Source of the DNA: Leptospira kobayashii
GTDB taxonomy: Bacteria > Spirochaetota > Leptospiria > Leptospirales > Leptospiraceae
Assembly: GCF_003114835.2 (NCBI RefSeq)
Contig: NZ_AP025028.1
Span: 124,001 to 188,000 of the forward strand
Direction: 5' to 3'
DNA: 64,000 bases
Shown one piece after another: positions 35,652 to 44,610 of the stretch. The translations under genes were made by a program, and so were the position numbers. The first letter of the stretch is position 1; the number at the start of each line of letters is the position of its first letter. The notes beneath the pieces are model-generated. The model made no database searches. It saw only the letters and a list, made by a program, of their open reading frames with translations, and was not told the DNA's origin.

Positions 35652-36869
35652 TTATTTTTCAATAAAAGTCGCGTGTAGGGCCTTTACTGCTTCCTCGGAT
35701 TGGTTTTGTTTGATGACGCAGGAAATTTTAATTTCAGATGTGGAAATCATTTCAATATTGATGCTTTTGTCGGCAAGTGCTTGGAACATTTTTGCAGCAA
35801 CACCTACATGAGATTTCATTCCGACACCTACTGCCGAAACGATGGAAATATTTTCATCTATCTCCGCTTTTCCATTTCCGTGGTCTTTCGCATAAGCTTC
35901 AATGATCGGTTTTGTGGCAGCTATGTCTTTTTTGGCGATTGTGAAAGAGATCGTATTGATCCCATCTCTTGGAGAAGATTGAACAATTACATCTACGATC
36001 ACATCTTTTTCGGATAATTGAGAGAATAATTCTGCAGCGATCCCAGGTTTGTCTTTTACGTCTGCAATTGTTATGCGTGCTTGGTCGCCTTTTGCGGTAA
36101 CTCCGCTGACTTTCATTTTTTCCATAATTTTTTCCTCACTCATAACAAGAGTTCCCGGTTTATCGTGAAAGCTGGATCGAACATGAATCACCACATTGTA
36201 ATTCATTCCCAGTTCCACGCTTCTGGAGTGTAGAACTCCCGCACCGAGACTTGCAAGTTCCAACATTTCTTCGTATGTGATTTGTTTGTGCATCTTTGCT
36301 TGCGGAATTTTACGGGGGTCAGCGGTATAAACTCCGTCGACATCGGTATAAATTTCGCATTCATCCGCACCCAATGCGGCAGCCAATGCAACTGCGGAAG
36401 TATCACTTCCTCCGCGACCTAAGGTCACTATATTTTCGTCTTTATCAATTCCTTGAAAACCCGCCACGATAACAACCTTATTGTTGTTAAACGCTTGGTC
36501 GATGCGGGTACGATCGATCATTTCGATCTTTGCATTGGAAAAATTTCCATCCGTGAGAATCTTCACCTGTGATCCTGTGAAAGATTGTGCAGGAACTCCG
36601 ATTTCGTTCAAAGCGATTGCAAGTAATGCAATGGAAACTTGTTCTCCGGTGGAAAGGAGCATGTCCATTTCCCGTTTGGTCGGGTTCTTTGAGATTTGAT
36701 CCGCGAGTGCTACCAATTCGTCGGTTGTGTGGCCCATTGCCGAAACAACGACTGCCACTTTATGGCCTTGGTCATGGTATTTTTTGATTCTTTTGGCAAC
36801 GTTTTGGATCTTGGTTGTGTCACCGACAGAGGTACCACCGTATTTTTGGACAACAATTCTAGATGACAT
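35652..36869 (-). CDS. lysC: Aspartate kinase
   Basis: A 405-residue enzyme catalysing the first step of the lysine, threonine and methionine branch. KYGGTSVGD (9-17) is the kinase signature; '[23 protein letters not shown]' and '[13 protein letters not shown]' follow. Two ACT domains close the protein ('[20 protein letters not shown]', '[20 protein letters not shown]'), so end-product feedback is likely. I place the start at ATG 36869 (MSSRIVVQK); a longer frame to 37016 would add 49 residues unlike any family member. No strong ribosome site. Confidence 0.95.
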   Translation of the reverse strand: MSSRIVVQKYGGTSVGDTTKIQNVAKRIKKYHDQGHKVAVVVSAMGHTTDELVALADQISKNPTKREMDMLLSTGEQVSIALLAIALNEIGVPAQSFTGSQVKILTDGNFSNAKIEMIDRTRIDQAFNNNKVVIVAGFQGIDKDENIVTLGRGGSDTSAVALAAALGADECEIYTDVDGVYTADPRKIPQAKMHKQITYEEMLELASLGAGVLHSRSVELGMNYNVVIHVRSSFHDKPGTLVMSEEKIMEKMKVSGVTAKGDQARITIADVKDKPGIAAELFSQLSEKDVIVDVIVQSSPRDGINTISFTIAKKDIAATKPIIEAYAKDHGNGKAEIDENISIVSAVGVGMKSHVGVAAKMFQALADKSINIEMISTSEIKISCVIKQNQSEEAVKALHATFIEK

Positions 36870-36978
36870 GGTTTCTAGGGACAGGGTTGTTCGAGGGGGC
36901 GCAGAATCAAGTAGAATGAATTTTTTTGCAACCGATCCGGAGGGTCTGTCTCTTACTTTAATGTAGGAATTAAGGATA

Positions 36979-37923
36979 ATGGACAATTCACATTCATCAG
37001 TAGAAACAGTAGTCAAACATCAGGCTCCTGTCTTATTTTTTGTGCTTTTTTTTATGATTCAGGCGACTGTTTTTACGGTTTTTACCGTTCCCTTCAGTTG
37101 GGAATTAGTGCTCGTTGCGGTGGTTTCCTATTTCGTTCGAATGTTCGGGATCACAGCCGCCTACCATCGTTATTTTTCTCATTCTTCATTCAAAACCTCT
37201 CGGGTTTTTCAATTCGTTCTTGCTTGGATCGGTTCCATGTCGATGCAAAAGGGAGTTTTGTGGTGGGCGGCTCACCACAGGAATCACCACAAATATTCCG
37301 ATACGGAAAAGGACATCCACTCTCCTTCCCGCAAAGGATTTTGGTATTCCCATATGTTTTGGTTTTTGCGGGATGAATATAATGATTATGAAACAAAGTT
37401 AATCCCCGATTTTTACAAATACCCTGAACTGCGTTGGATTGATCGCAACCATTGGATTCCCCCTTTAACATTCGCTATTGGGTTATATCTTGCCGGTGGA
37501 TGGGGATGGTTGGTTTACGGATATGCGGTAGCTACTTTTTTCCTAGGTCATGCCACTTGGACAATCAACTCTCTTTCTCATGTTTACGGTTCCACCCGTT
37601 TTGAGTCCAGAGATACAAGTAAAAACAATCTTTTCCTCGCTTTGCTTACGATGGGAGAAGGTTGGCATAACAATCATCACTATTACTGTTCTTCCGCAAA
37701 TCAGGGATTCTATTGGTACGAAGTGGATTTGTCCTATTATATACTGAAAGCTTTGAGTTGGGTGGGAATTGTTTGGGATTTGAAAAAACCGCCTGTAAAA
37801 GTTTTGGACGAAGGACTTCGAAGAGATGCCGAGAAAAAAGCTGCATTATCAGCTGCGAAAAATTTATCTAAACCGCGAAAGATTAAAACCGCCCCTAGCA
37901 GAACGGTTGTTACTTCTTCTTAG
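36979..37923 (+). CDS. Acyl-CoA (delta-9) fatty acid desaturase
   Basis: A 314-residue membrane di-iron desaturase with four helices. The three histidine boxes of the stearoyl-CoA type are present: HRYFSH, HHRNHH and HNNHH. '[21 protein letters not shown]' and '[19 protein letters not shown]' are typical. It introduces a double bond into acyl chains using oxygen, thus adjusting membrane fluidity in an aerobe. The last 40 residues are a basic tail ([11 protein letters not shown]). Monocistronic, divergent from lysC. Confidence 0.93.
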   Translation: MDNSHSSVETVVKHQAPVLFFVLFFMIQATVFTVFTVPFSWELVLVAVVSYFVRMFGITAAYHRYFSHSSFKTSRVFQFVLAWIGSMSMQKGVLWWAAHHRNHHKYSDTEKDIHSPSRKGFWYSHMFWFLRDEYNDYETKLIPDFYKYPELRWIDRNHWIPPLTFAIGLYLAGGWGWLVYGYAVATFFLGHATWTINSLSHVYGSTRFESRDTSKNNLFLALLTMGEGWHNNHHYYCSSANQGFYWYEVDLSYYILKALSWVGIVWDLKKPPVKVLDEGLRRDAEKKAALSAAKNLSKPRKIKTAPSRTVVTSS

Positions 37924-37939
37924 ATTTTAAGATCACCGG

Positions 37940-38425
37940 TCAAACCCCGAGCCTTTTGCGAATGTTCGGGGGAATGTCTGCGATCGTATCGTATCTTTTC
38001 TTTTTTCCACCGGGAAGAGATACATAATAAAATCCGTTTAATATTTCCAAAAAATAATCCTCTCCCTTTTCCCCCAGAGAACGATTGTCCAATTCCTTTA
38101 CCATCGACTGATATTTTTTAGGAAGTAAATTCCAATTGGAATAGTTTGTGACTACACCTTTGTCATTAACCGTATAAGCGCCATCCTGGTGCAAAATTTT
38201 GGTTCCGTTATAATCAAAGATCTCCATCACCTTCAAGGAAGGATCTTGTTTTGATTTGTCTTTTTTAGCGGAAGGGTCTTCTTTTTCTTTTGCATCTACC
38301 TTTTCTTTTTTCGGACTATGTTTGCTTTTTAAAAGGCCGAACGTTAACAGAAAAATACCAGCAAGACCCAATAGAACAAAAAGGATCAGTTCCGTTTGCG
38401 AAAATGTGAAAAGGTAGCGAAGCAT
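37940..38425 (-). CDS. Membrane-anchored protein of unknown function
   Basis: About 161 residues: an N-terminal membrane helix (about 11-30), a Lys/Glu/Asp-rich linker (35-65) and a C-terminal domain of about 90 residues ('IFDYNGTKILHQDGAYTVND', 'LLPKKYQSMVKELDNRS', ending in PPNIRKRLGV). I do not recognise the domain. Start at ATG 38425, 2 bases after the small lipoprotein gene, rather than an upstream GTG at 38455. Probably the last gene of a four-gene minus-strand run with two lipoproteins and an oxidoreductase. Confidence 0.7.
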   Translation of the reverse strand: MLRYLFTFSQTELILFVLLGLAGIFLLTFGLLKSKHSPKKEKVDAKEKEDPSAKKDKSKQDPSLKVMEIFDYNGTKILHQDGAYTVNDKGVVTNYSNWNLLPKKYQSMVKELDNRSLGEKGEDYFLEILNGFYYVSLPGGKKKRYDTIADIPPNIRKRLGV

Positions 38426-38427
38426 GA

Positions 38428-38724
38428 TTAAAGTTTGTAATTGATCGACTTGCACCTATAAGGTGCAGGATCACTTGCCGCCCACGAACCGCAATCCATA
38501 AGATTGATTGCTTTGGTACAAGCATCCAAATCCGTCTGTTTTACTTTTCCGAAAACAACGGATGTGATTCTGTGATTGTGCCCGCAAGCGGAATCTTTTG
38601 CGGCAAAAGCTTCAAAAATCTTATAATTCGCTTCCGCCCCCGTATAAAAAATATCATCTTGTTTGCTGATACATTGGAGAAATACAAAAGATAAAACCAG
38701 AAAGAGGGTTTTTAAAAAGGACAT
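38428..38724 (-). CDS. Small cysteine-containing lipoprotein
   Basis: About 98 residues with a lipoprotein leader (LVLSFVFLQC; acylated Cys near 18) and then a short domain with four further cysteines ('DSACGHNHRITSV', 'DACTKAINLMDCGSW', 'PYRCKSINYKL') that could form two disulphides in the periplasm. Family not recognised. ATG 38724 lies 2 bases past the upstream stop; GTG 38730 is an alternative. Confidence 0.72.
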   Translation of the reverse strand: MSFLKTLFLVLSFVFLQCISKQDDIFYTGAEANYKIFEAFAAKDSACGHNHRITSVVFGKVKQTDLDACTKAINLMDCGSWAASDPAPYRCKSINYKL

Positions 38725-38726
38725 CT

Positions 38727-39284
38727 TCACTTCTTAAGTTTAATATTTTGTCTTTCGGAAACTGGTAAAGGGATTTTCCCAAATCCGGTATCAAAAGTTA
38801 CATTTCCTTCGATTAAAAACTCCGCATCTTTACCTGCGCCGGCTTCATTTAACAAACGCATAGCGACACTTAAAATCTTGTTTTCGAACCCGTCTTTTTG
38901 TTCCAAATCCAGAGTCAAAGGAAGGGTGATGGAAGAATGTTTCGCAACGGTTTTAGGCTCCGAGTTTTTTACCCGCCCCAGTTTTTCTTCCTCTCCTTCT
39001 CCCAGTAGGGACAAATTCAAATCAAATTGATAGATAGTCACATCTTCTTCATTCGGATTTTTGATTTCGATGATGGGTGTGATCGTGAATTTAGGAATGA
39101 GAGAAAATCGCTGGCCTGGGGTCAGTGAAACAAGTACGTTTACCAATTGGAACTCGCATTTTTTGAGTCGATCCAAGTTTTGTTTTGCTTGTGAAACACA
39201 AGATTGAAAAAACAAGGATAAACATAGTACGGTAAAAATCAGTAAACGATTTATATTCTCTTTCTTGTTAGGTGAAAAGATCAT
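38727..39284 (-). CDS. LEA type-2 (WHy-like) lipoprotein
   Basis: A 185-residue lipoprotein (leader LSLFFQSCVSQ, Cys about 29) followed by one LEA_2/WHy-type beta sandwich: 'PIIEIKNPNEEDVTIYQFDLNLSLLG' is the hallmark first strands with the Asn-Pro turn, and 'VAKHSSITLPLTLDL' follows. Such proteins occur in desiccation and stress responses, but the bacterial roles are not settled. ATG 39284 overlaps the oxidoreductase stop (ATGA), and the small lipoprotein follows directly. Confidence 0.78.
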   Translation of the reverse strand: MIFSPNKKENINRLLIFTVLCLSLFFQSCVSQAKQNLDRLKKCEFQLVNVLVSLTPGQRFSLIPKFTITPIIEIKNPNEEDVTIYQFDLNLSLLGEGEEEKLGRVKNSEPKTVAKHSSITLPLTLDLEQKDGFENKILSVAMRLLNEAGAGKDAEFLIEGNVTFDTGFGKIPLPVSERQNIKLKK

Positions 39285-40279
39285 GGTGCGAAAACTACTT
39301 TCCCTTCCGTCATATGGTTTTTATAAAATTCCAAAGCTTCCTGAAATTCTTCCAGCGGATATTTTTTATTGATTTTGGTTTGAAAAATCGTTTTCAAATA
39401 CTTTTGAGCTTCTTTTGCCTGTTTTTGAAATTCTTCAACACCTATGGAATAAATCCAGGATGAGAGCCAATACCCTTCCACTTTTTTGTTTTGAAACAGT
39501 ATGATTCCCGCATTGACTGAAAAAGGTTTTTCGGACAATGCTCCGTAACATACTAACTTTCCACCGTAAGGCATACATTCCAATACTTTCTGAGCCGTCT
39601 CTCCGGCTACCGCATCGATTGCATAAGTTGCATTCAGTTTTTTGGAAATTTTATAAAGTTCTTTTTCGAAATTGGGTAGTTCTGAATTGATTACGTATTC
39701 CGCACCGATTTCCTTCAAAGCATCTTCCTGTTCTTTCTTTCGCACAACATTGATTAGTGGAATTTTCCATTCTGCGCAAAGGCGGACTACCATTTTTCCC
39801 AAAGCACTAGCGGATGCGGTTTGGATCATTGCAGGATGATTTTCCGCCTTACATTTGGAAACCATGGCCCAAGCAGTCATAGGGTTTACAAAAAAGGAAC
39901 TGGCTTCATCCAAACTGATCCCATCTATAACAGGAATACAATTTTCTTCCGTAGTTACCATATACTCCGCCCAGGAACCGTCATTTTGTCCTGAAACACA
40001 AGATACCTTCATTCCTTCTTTCAAAGTTTTGATTTCGGAACCTACGGAAACTATCGTTCCGCTTGCTTCAAATCCGGCGGAAACGGGAGCTTTCTTCTTT
40101 ATTCCGTACAGCCCCCTAATGAACATTAGGTCAGAGGGGTTGATGACAGAAACATGGATTTTGATTAGTACTTCGTTGTCTTTAGGGACCGGGATTTCTT
40201 TTTCTCTGAGTTCTAAGGCCGGTTCCGTAGGGTCGTATTTGAGGATAGTAACTGCTTTCATAGCTTCCATTAACTTCAT
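39281..40279 (-). CDS. Zinc-independent quinone oxidoreductase-like MDR protein
   Basis: A 332-residue medium-chain dehydrogenase/reductase. 'EVLIKIHVSVINPSDLMFIRG' and 'VSAGFEASGTIVSVGSE' are the N-terminal catalytic-domain motifs of the quinone oxidoreductase group. The Rossmann part has 'IQTASASALGKMVVRLC' in place of the usual AAxGGVG loop. No cluster of zinc cysteines is visible, so it is probably an NADPH-dependent quinone or enoyl reductase. Three ATGs lie within the first seven codons (40279, 40270, 40261), so the start is uncertain. First gene of the run with the LEA lipoprotein. Confidence 0.82.
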   Translation of the reverse strand: MKLMEAMKAVTILKYDPTEPALELREKEIPVPKDNEVLIKIHVSVINPSDLMFIRGLYGIKKKAPVSAGFEASGTIVSVGSEIKTLKEGMKVSCVSGQNDGSWAEYMVTTEENCIPVIDGISLDEASSFFVNPMTAWAMVSKCKAENHPAMIQTASASALGKMVVRLCAEWKIPLINVVRKKEQEDALKEIGAEYVINSELPNFEKELYKISKKLNATYAIDAVAGETAQKVLECMPYGGKLVCYGALSEKPFSVNAGIILFQNKKVEGYWLSSWIYSIGVEEFQKQAKEAQKYLKTIFQTKINKKYPLEEFQEALEFYKNHMTEGKVVFAP

Positions 40280-40324
40280 TTAAAAACTGCTTGCCAAGCC
40301 TTTCTTTTCTTTCAAGGATTAGGA

Positions 40325-41128
40325 GTGCTCTGGAAACAGCTAAGGAATCGGATTTCACTCGAGATTTTGGCAGGAGTTTTCTTTGTATTTCTGATTTGTT
40401 TTGCTTTTTTTACCACGGTGATTTTGCCGGACCGACCTGATAAAAAATATCCGTACAGGCTTTCTTTGTTTTATTCCAGGATCGACGGAATCAAAGAGGG
40501 TACTGAGGTTCGGATTCTGGGAATTCCCAAAGGTTACGTTGCGCATATCGATTCAAGACCGGTGATTGATGTTCCCGATCGGCATTTTCTGGACAGTAAC
40601 AAAGATCATGCGATCGAACTTCATATTGCTTTGGAAGAGCCTTTGACGCTCTGGGACAATTACCAAGTGGATTTTCAGACGATTACCGTGTTTTCAAATC
40701 GTGTGATCAATATCAATCCGGGTAGCTCCGATGGAAAGACCCCTTATTTCAGGCCTACATTCCAAGAGGGCCAAAAGACACCCGATTATCTGCCATCTGC
40801 ACGTTATTTCGATGATTTCTTCAAAGCATCTTCGCAAACCATCGAAGAGAATAGGGAAGACGTTCGCTCCATAGTATTGGATTTTCGTTCCATTACGGAC
40901 AAATTGAACGCTCCTTCGGGAACCATTCCTAAATTGATCAATTCCACCGAGATGTATGACGAATTATATACTACTGTTGCCGATGCGGAAGCGATCGGTA
41001 AAGAAGGGCGTCGTTATATGGAATCATCACGAAATCTGGAAAACACTATGCCGATTCCATTTGTCATTACTGCTTCTTTTTACGGGCGAACTACTTTACT
41101 GGGTAGAAGGATTGGACCTCAAAATTAA
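40325..41128 (+). CDS. MlaD/MCE-family lipid-transport protein
   Basis: A 267-residue protein with one N-terminal membrane helix (about 13-33) and an MCE domain (about 42-135): 'YRLSLFYSRIDGIKEGTEVRILGIPKGYVAHI' and 'VININ-PGSSDGK'. MCE proteins form hexameric rings carrying phospholipids between inner and outer membrane. The last 110 residues are helical. No mlaE/mlaF permease is nearby. The start is GTG with AAGGA six bases upstream. The glycosyltransferase gene starts on the last base of its stop (TAATG). Confidence 0.85.
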   Translation: MLWKQLRNRISLEILAGVFFVFLICFAFFTTVILPDRPDKKYPYRLSLFYSRIDGIKEGTEVRILGIPKGYVAHIDSRPVIDVPDRHFLDSNKDHAIELHIALEEPLTLWDNYQVDFQTITVFSNRVININPGSSDGKTPYFRPTFQEGQKTPDYLPSARYFDDFFKASSQTIEENREDVRSIVLDFRSITDKLNAPSGTIPKLINSTEMYDELYTTVADAEAIGKEGRRYMESSRNLENTMPIPFVITASFYGRTTLLGRRIGPQN

Positions 41129-42207
41129 TGAAAATTGCAATCATACACGATTGGTTGACGGGAATGCGGGGGGGAGAAGTGGTTTTGGATTCTCTTCTCA
41201 AGGCATATCCTACTGCGGATCTTTTCACTTTATTTTACAGCAAAGGCAAGTTAAACGGTCGAATTGAAAATCGCAGGATCACTACCGCATTTACCGACAG
41301 ACTTCCTTTCAAAGAAAAATATTATCGCTATTACCTTCCTCTTTTTCCGACGGCGATAGAGTCGCTGGATCTAAAAGGTTATGATGTGGTGCTTAGTTCT
41401 TCCCATTGTGTGGCAAAGGGAGTTATCCCTCATCCGAATACGTTTCACATGAGTTATATCCATTCTCCCATGAGATATGTTTGGGATATGTATTATGATT
41501 ATTTTCCCAATCGTTCCGGATTGAAATTTTTTCTATTTCAATCGATTGCGAATTATCTTCGCACATGGGATGTAGCATCCTCACAAAGAGTGGACTATTT
41601 TACGTGTAACTCTCATTTTGTGGGAAAAAGGATTCAGAAATATTACCGAAGAGATTACCAAGTGATTCCTCCTCCTTGTTTGTCGGAAGAGTTCAGAGTA
41701 CAGGATTATTCCAAAGAAGATTATTATCTGATGGTTTCCGCATTCGCTCCCTATAAAAAAATCGATCTGGCGATCGAAGCTTTTACCAAAAACAAAAAAA
41801 AACTGGTGCTCATCGGCGGCGGACAGGAAGAAACCAAACTTACCAAAAACCTCCCCTCCAATATCATTTGGAAAAAAGGAATCCCTCGCCAGGAAGTGCT
41901 TGATTATTACAAAAAGGCTCGCGGTTTTATTTTTCCGGGTATGGAAGACTTCGGAATTACCCCCGTCGAGTCTCAAGCCTATGCGACACCTGTGATTGCT
42001 TACGGCCAGGGAGGGGCTTTGGAAACTGTAATTCCCGGGAAAACGGGAGTATTTTTCAAAGAACAGACGGTCGAATCACTAAATCTTGCCATCCAAGAGT
42101 CGGAATCCATTACATATAAGCGAACGGAATTCCAAAAATCCATCAATCGGTTTACCGAAGAAAAATTCGTAAGCGAAATTCGTAAAGCAGTCGATAGACA
42201 TAAGTAG
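41128..42207 (+). CDS. Family 4 glycosyltransferase
   Basis: A 359-residue GT-B glycosyltransferase. N-terminal 'IIHDWLTGMRGGEVVLDSL' is typical of GT4 enzymes of LPS or exopolysaccharide synthesis. The C-terminal donor site carries 'PGMEDFGITPVESQAYATPVIAYGQGGALETV', with the EX7E pattern. Acceptor and donor cannot be told. It is coupled to the mlaD-like gene (TAATG) and is 20 bases upstream of flbD, so envelope glycan and flagellar genes appear to share a transcript. Confidence 0.88.
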   Translation: MKIAIIHDWLTGMRGGEVVLDSLLKAYPTADLFTLFYSKGKLNGRIENRRITTAFTDRLPFKEKYYRYYLPLFPTAIESLDLKGYDVVLSSSHCVAKGVIPHPNTFHMSYIHSPMRYVWDMYYDYFPNRSGLKFFLFQSIANYLRTWDVASSQRVDYFTCNSHFVGKRIQKYYRRDYQVIPPPCLSEEFRVQDYSKEDYYLMVSAFAPYKKIDLAIEAFTKNKKKLVLIGGGQEETKLTKNLPSNIIWKKGIPRQEVLDYYKKARGFIFPGMEDFGITPVESQAYATPVIAYGQGGALETVIPGKTGVFFKEQTVESLNLAIQESESITYKRTEFQKSINRFTEEKFVSEIRKAVDRHK

Positions 42208-42227
42208 TAATCTTATAGGGGGATCCA

Positions 42228-42443
42228 TTGGTCATCCTACATCGACTGAAAGGGGCAGAATTTGTACTCAATGCGGACTTAATTGAGTCTATCGAGGCAA
42301 ATCCGGACACTGTCATCACTCTCTTAAATGAGAAGAAGTACATCGTTTCAGAACCTGTAGACACTGTTGTGGAAAAAGTCTTTCAATACAAGGCTCGTAT
42401 CCATTCTCTACCAGTGACCAATCGTCCAACTAAAGAGGGATAA
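42228..42443 (+). CDS. flbD: FlbD flagellar protein, TTG start
   Basis: A 71-residue protein with the compact FlbD pattern: 'VILHRLKGAEFVLNADLIESIEANPDTVITLLNEKKYIVSE'. FlbD is always found in spirochete and Gram-positive flagellar operons just before motA, as here; its role is unclear. The start codon is TTG, supported by AGGGGG (42217-42222) five bases upstream and by the absence of any ATG before the conserved first strand. motA follows after 9 bases. Confidence 0.92.
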   Translation: MVILHRLKGAEFVLNADLIESIEANPDTVITLLNEKKYIVSEPVDTVVEKVFQYKARIHSLPVTNRPTKEG

Positions 42444-42452
42444 CGCGTACTT

Positions 42453-43235
42453 ATGGATATAGCAACAGTAATCGGACTTGGTTTAGGAAGTGCCTTGATG
42501 GTTCTCGGAACCATCTCAGGTGGTTTGAGTATCATGGATTTGATCGATATTCCTTCCGTAATGATCACGTTTGGTGGTGCGGCCGCAGCAACCATCATCT
42601 CCTTTCCATGGACTTCCACTATGGCAGTCGGAACTGTAACCAAAAAGGCTTTTCAGAACCCTACTTTTGATCTTCCCAACCTGATCACGACACTTGTGAG
42701 TTTTTCCGAGAAAGCCAGACGGGAAGGATTACTTGCATTGGAAGACGATATCAACGAATTGCCGGAAGAGTTTTTAAAGAAAGGCATTCAGCTTGTAGTG
42801 GACGGAACGGATCCGGAACTAGTTCGAAATATTATGGAAACTGAAATTAATAACACCGCGCAAAGGCATGCTTATGGAAGAAGCTGGTGGGATGCTTACG
42901 CAGGTTTTGCGCCGGGCTTCGGGATGTTAGGGACCCTGGTTGGTCTCGTGGGGATGTTAAAAAACCTAGGTGGTGGAGATGCCAGCGCGATCGGTCAAGG
43001 TATGGCGACTGCCTTGATCACCACTCTTTACGGATCACTTGCGCAGAACCTTTTTGCCGCGCCTGTGGTTCGTAAATTGACACGCAGATCGGAAGACGAA
43101 CTTGTGATCAAACAGGTTATGGTGGAAGGAACACTTTCCATTCAATCGGGAGATAACCCTCGTATTGTGAAGGAAAAACTTGCGAGCTTCCTGACTCCGG
43201 TCGAGAGAGCGGCAATGAAGGACGACGGAGATTAA
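42453..43235 (+). CDS. motA: Flagellar motor stator protein MotA
   Basis: A 260-residue protein with four membrane helices, the stator partner of MotB in the proton-driven motor. 'MDIATVIGLGLGSALMVLGT' starts the first helix; the conserved cytoplasmic loop carries charged residues ('EKARREGLLALEDDI'), and 'GFAPGFGMLGTLVGLVGML' is the signature of helix three, containing the Pro important for torque. It lies in the order flbD-motA-motB-fliL. Confidence 0.96.
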   Translation: MDIATVIGLGLGSALMVLGTISGGLSIMDLIDIPSVMITFGGAAAATIISFPWTSTMAVGTVTKKAFQNPTFDLPNLITTLVSFSEKARREGLLALEDDINELPEEFLKKGIQLVVDGTDPELVRNIMETEINNTAQRHAYGRSWWDAYAGFAPGFGMLGTLVGLVGMLKNLGGGDASAIGQGMATALITTLYGSLAQNLFAAPVVRKLTRRSEDELVIKQVMVEGTLSIQSGDNPRIVKEKLASFLTPVERAAMKDDGD

Positions 43236-43244
43236 TCTTTAGCC

Positions 43245-44075
43245 ATGGCGAAAAGTCAAAAATGTCCCGAGTGTATCCAAAAAGTCCCCGAGTTCATGGC
43301 AACTTACGGGGATATGGTGACACTATTATTATGTTTCTTTATCCTTCTCTATACTACCGGTAAGACGGACGCTAGAGAGATGCAGATCATTTTGTCCGCT
43401 TTCAAATCCACAACGGGATTTTTTACAGGCGGTCAAACACTATCCAAAGGTTCTTTGGAAGAGATGGGTATGAATATCGAAGCGCTTCCTTCCCAAGTGG
43501 TGGGTAGAAATTTATCCAAATCGAAAAAAGACGCTCAGGAAGTTTTCAAACCGGAAGTGGAAGCAGGTAAAGTTCGTATTTCCGAAAACGAAAGAGGACT
43601 TGTAATTTCACTTGTTGGCGCGGATTATTTTTATCCGGGATCTGCGATTCTCACTCCGTCCATCAGAGAGACTTTGCGCAAAGCCGCAACTTTGATCAAT
43701 GGTCTGGAACGATTTGTCCGAGTGGAAGGTCATAGCGATGATGATGCTGTGAATCCCGTGAATCGTCCCGGTAGAGAAGAAAGAGAATATATCAACAACT
43801 GGGACTTGGCTGCGGCGCGTGCGGTGAATACCACAGTATTTATGATCAATTCGGAAGAGATCGATCCCAGCTGGTTCCAAGCAGTCAGTTTCGGTTCGTA
43901 TCGTCCGATGATTATGGAGAACGAAGGCACTCCCGAAGCAAAAGCGTTCAATCGAAGAATAGATATTATTATTTTAACCGAAAAATCAACAAAACGAGCT
44001 CCTGGCGAAAGTAAGTACGGATTGCCTGAGTCTCGGTTACCAAATACAGAAACAAATGTAGAAGGAGATCAGTAA
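43245..44075 (+). CDS. motB: Flagellar motor protein MotB
   Basis: A 276-residue protein. A short cytoplasmic end with two cysteines (KCPEC) is followed by one membrane helix holding the proton-binding Asp23 in ATYGDMVTLLLCFF. The plug and linker follow, then an OmpA-like peptidoglycan-binding domain (about 125-260: 'VRVEGHSDDDAVNP', 'NNWDLAAARAVNT', 'FNRRIDIIIL'). It anchors the stator to the wall. fliL begins on its stop (TAATG). Confidence 0.96.
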   Translation: MAKSQKCPECIQKVPEFMATYGDMVTLLLCFFILLYTTGKTDAREMQIILSAFKSTTGFFTGGQTLSKGSLEEMGMNIEALPSQVVGRNLSKSKKDAQEVFKPEVEAGKVRISENERGLVISLVGADYFYPGSAILTPSIRETLRKAATLINGLERFVRVEGHSDDDAVNPVNRPGREEREYINNWDLAAARAVNTTVFMINSEEIDPSWFQAVSFGSYRPMIMENEGTPEAKAFNRRIDIIILTEKSTKRAPGESKYGLPESRLPNTETNVEGDQ

Positions 44076-44602
44076 TGGGTGATCGTGAAGTAGACGAAGA
44101 AGAAGGCGGGCTGGCCGAAGGTTCCCCTAGTGGGGCGGGAATGTCTCCCATTGTTAAATGGTTACTTTACATTGCCGCTGCTATTTTTGGAATCATCATT
44201 GTTACCGTAATATCCATGTTTGTTGCTCAAAAGACTGCTACCAGTGTCTTTAAACAACAAAAGAACATATCATTGGTAAAAGCACCTCCTCCTCTTGAGA
44301 TATATAGTTTTCAAGAAGAGTTTCGAATCAATACATCGGATGTGGGAGAATCGCATTTTGTTAAGTTAAAGATGTCTTTGGGATTTGAATCGGGACAACC
44401 GGCTCTTTCTCAGGAATTGGCAATGCGTGTAGCGCAAATGCAGAACATCATCAACTTGATCATCGCACGCAAAACGAAAGATGATTTGAAATCGATTACC
44501 AATCAATTGGATTTAAGAGAAGAGATCAAGGCTCATTTGAATCATATTTTGACGAACGGAAAGATCAAAGAGATTTATTTTACCGAATTTTTAGTAAACT
44601 AA
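44075..44602 (+). CDS. fliL: Flagellar basal-body-associated protein FliL
   Basis: A 175-residue single-pass membrane protein: acidic cytoplasmic tail, helix at about 27-52 ('WLLYIAAAIFGIIIVTVISM'), and a periplasmic domain with 'FRINTSDVGESHFVKLKMSLGF' and 'LREEIKAHLNHILTNGKIKEIYFTEFLVN', typical of FliL. FliL supports stator assembly and torque. In many spirochetes fliM and fliY follow; here kdsB follows instead, 8 bases on. Confidence 0.94.
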   Translation: MGDREVDEEEGGLAEGSPSGAGMSPIVKWLLYIAAAIFGIIIVTVISMFVAQKTATSVFKQQKNISLVKAPPPLEIYSFQEEFRINTSDVGESHFVKLKMSLGFESGQPALSQELAMRVAQMQNIINLIIARKTKDDLKSITNQLDLREEIKAHLNHILTNGKIKEIYFTEFLVN

Positions 44603-44610
44603 GATCCGTT

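Noticed and set aside
36870..37016. N-terminal extension of aspartate kinase
   Set aside because: The extra 49 residues do not resemble the family and would run into the divergent desaturase promoter and start.
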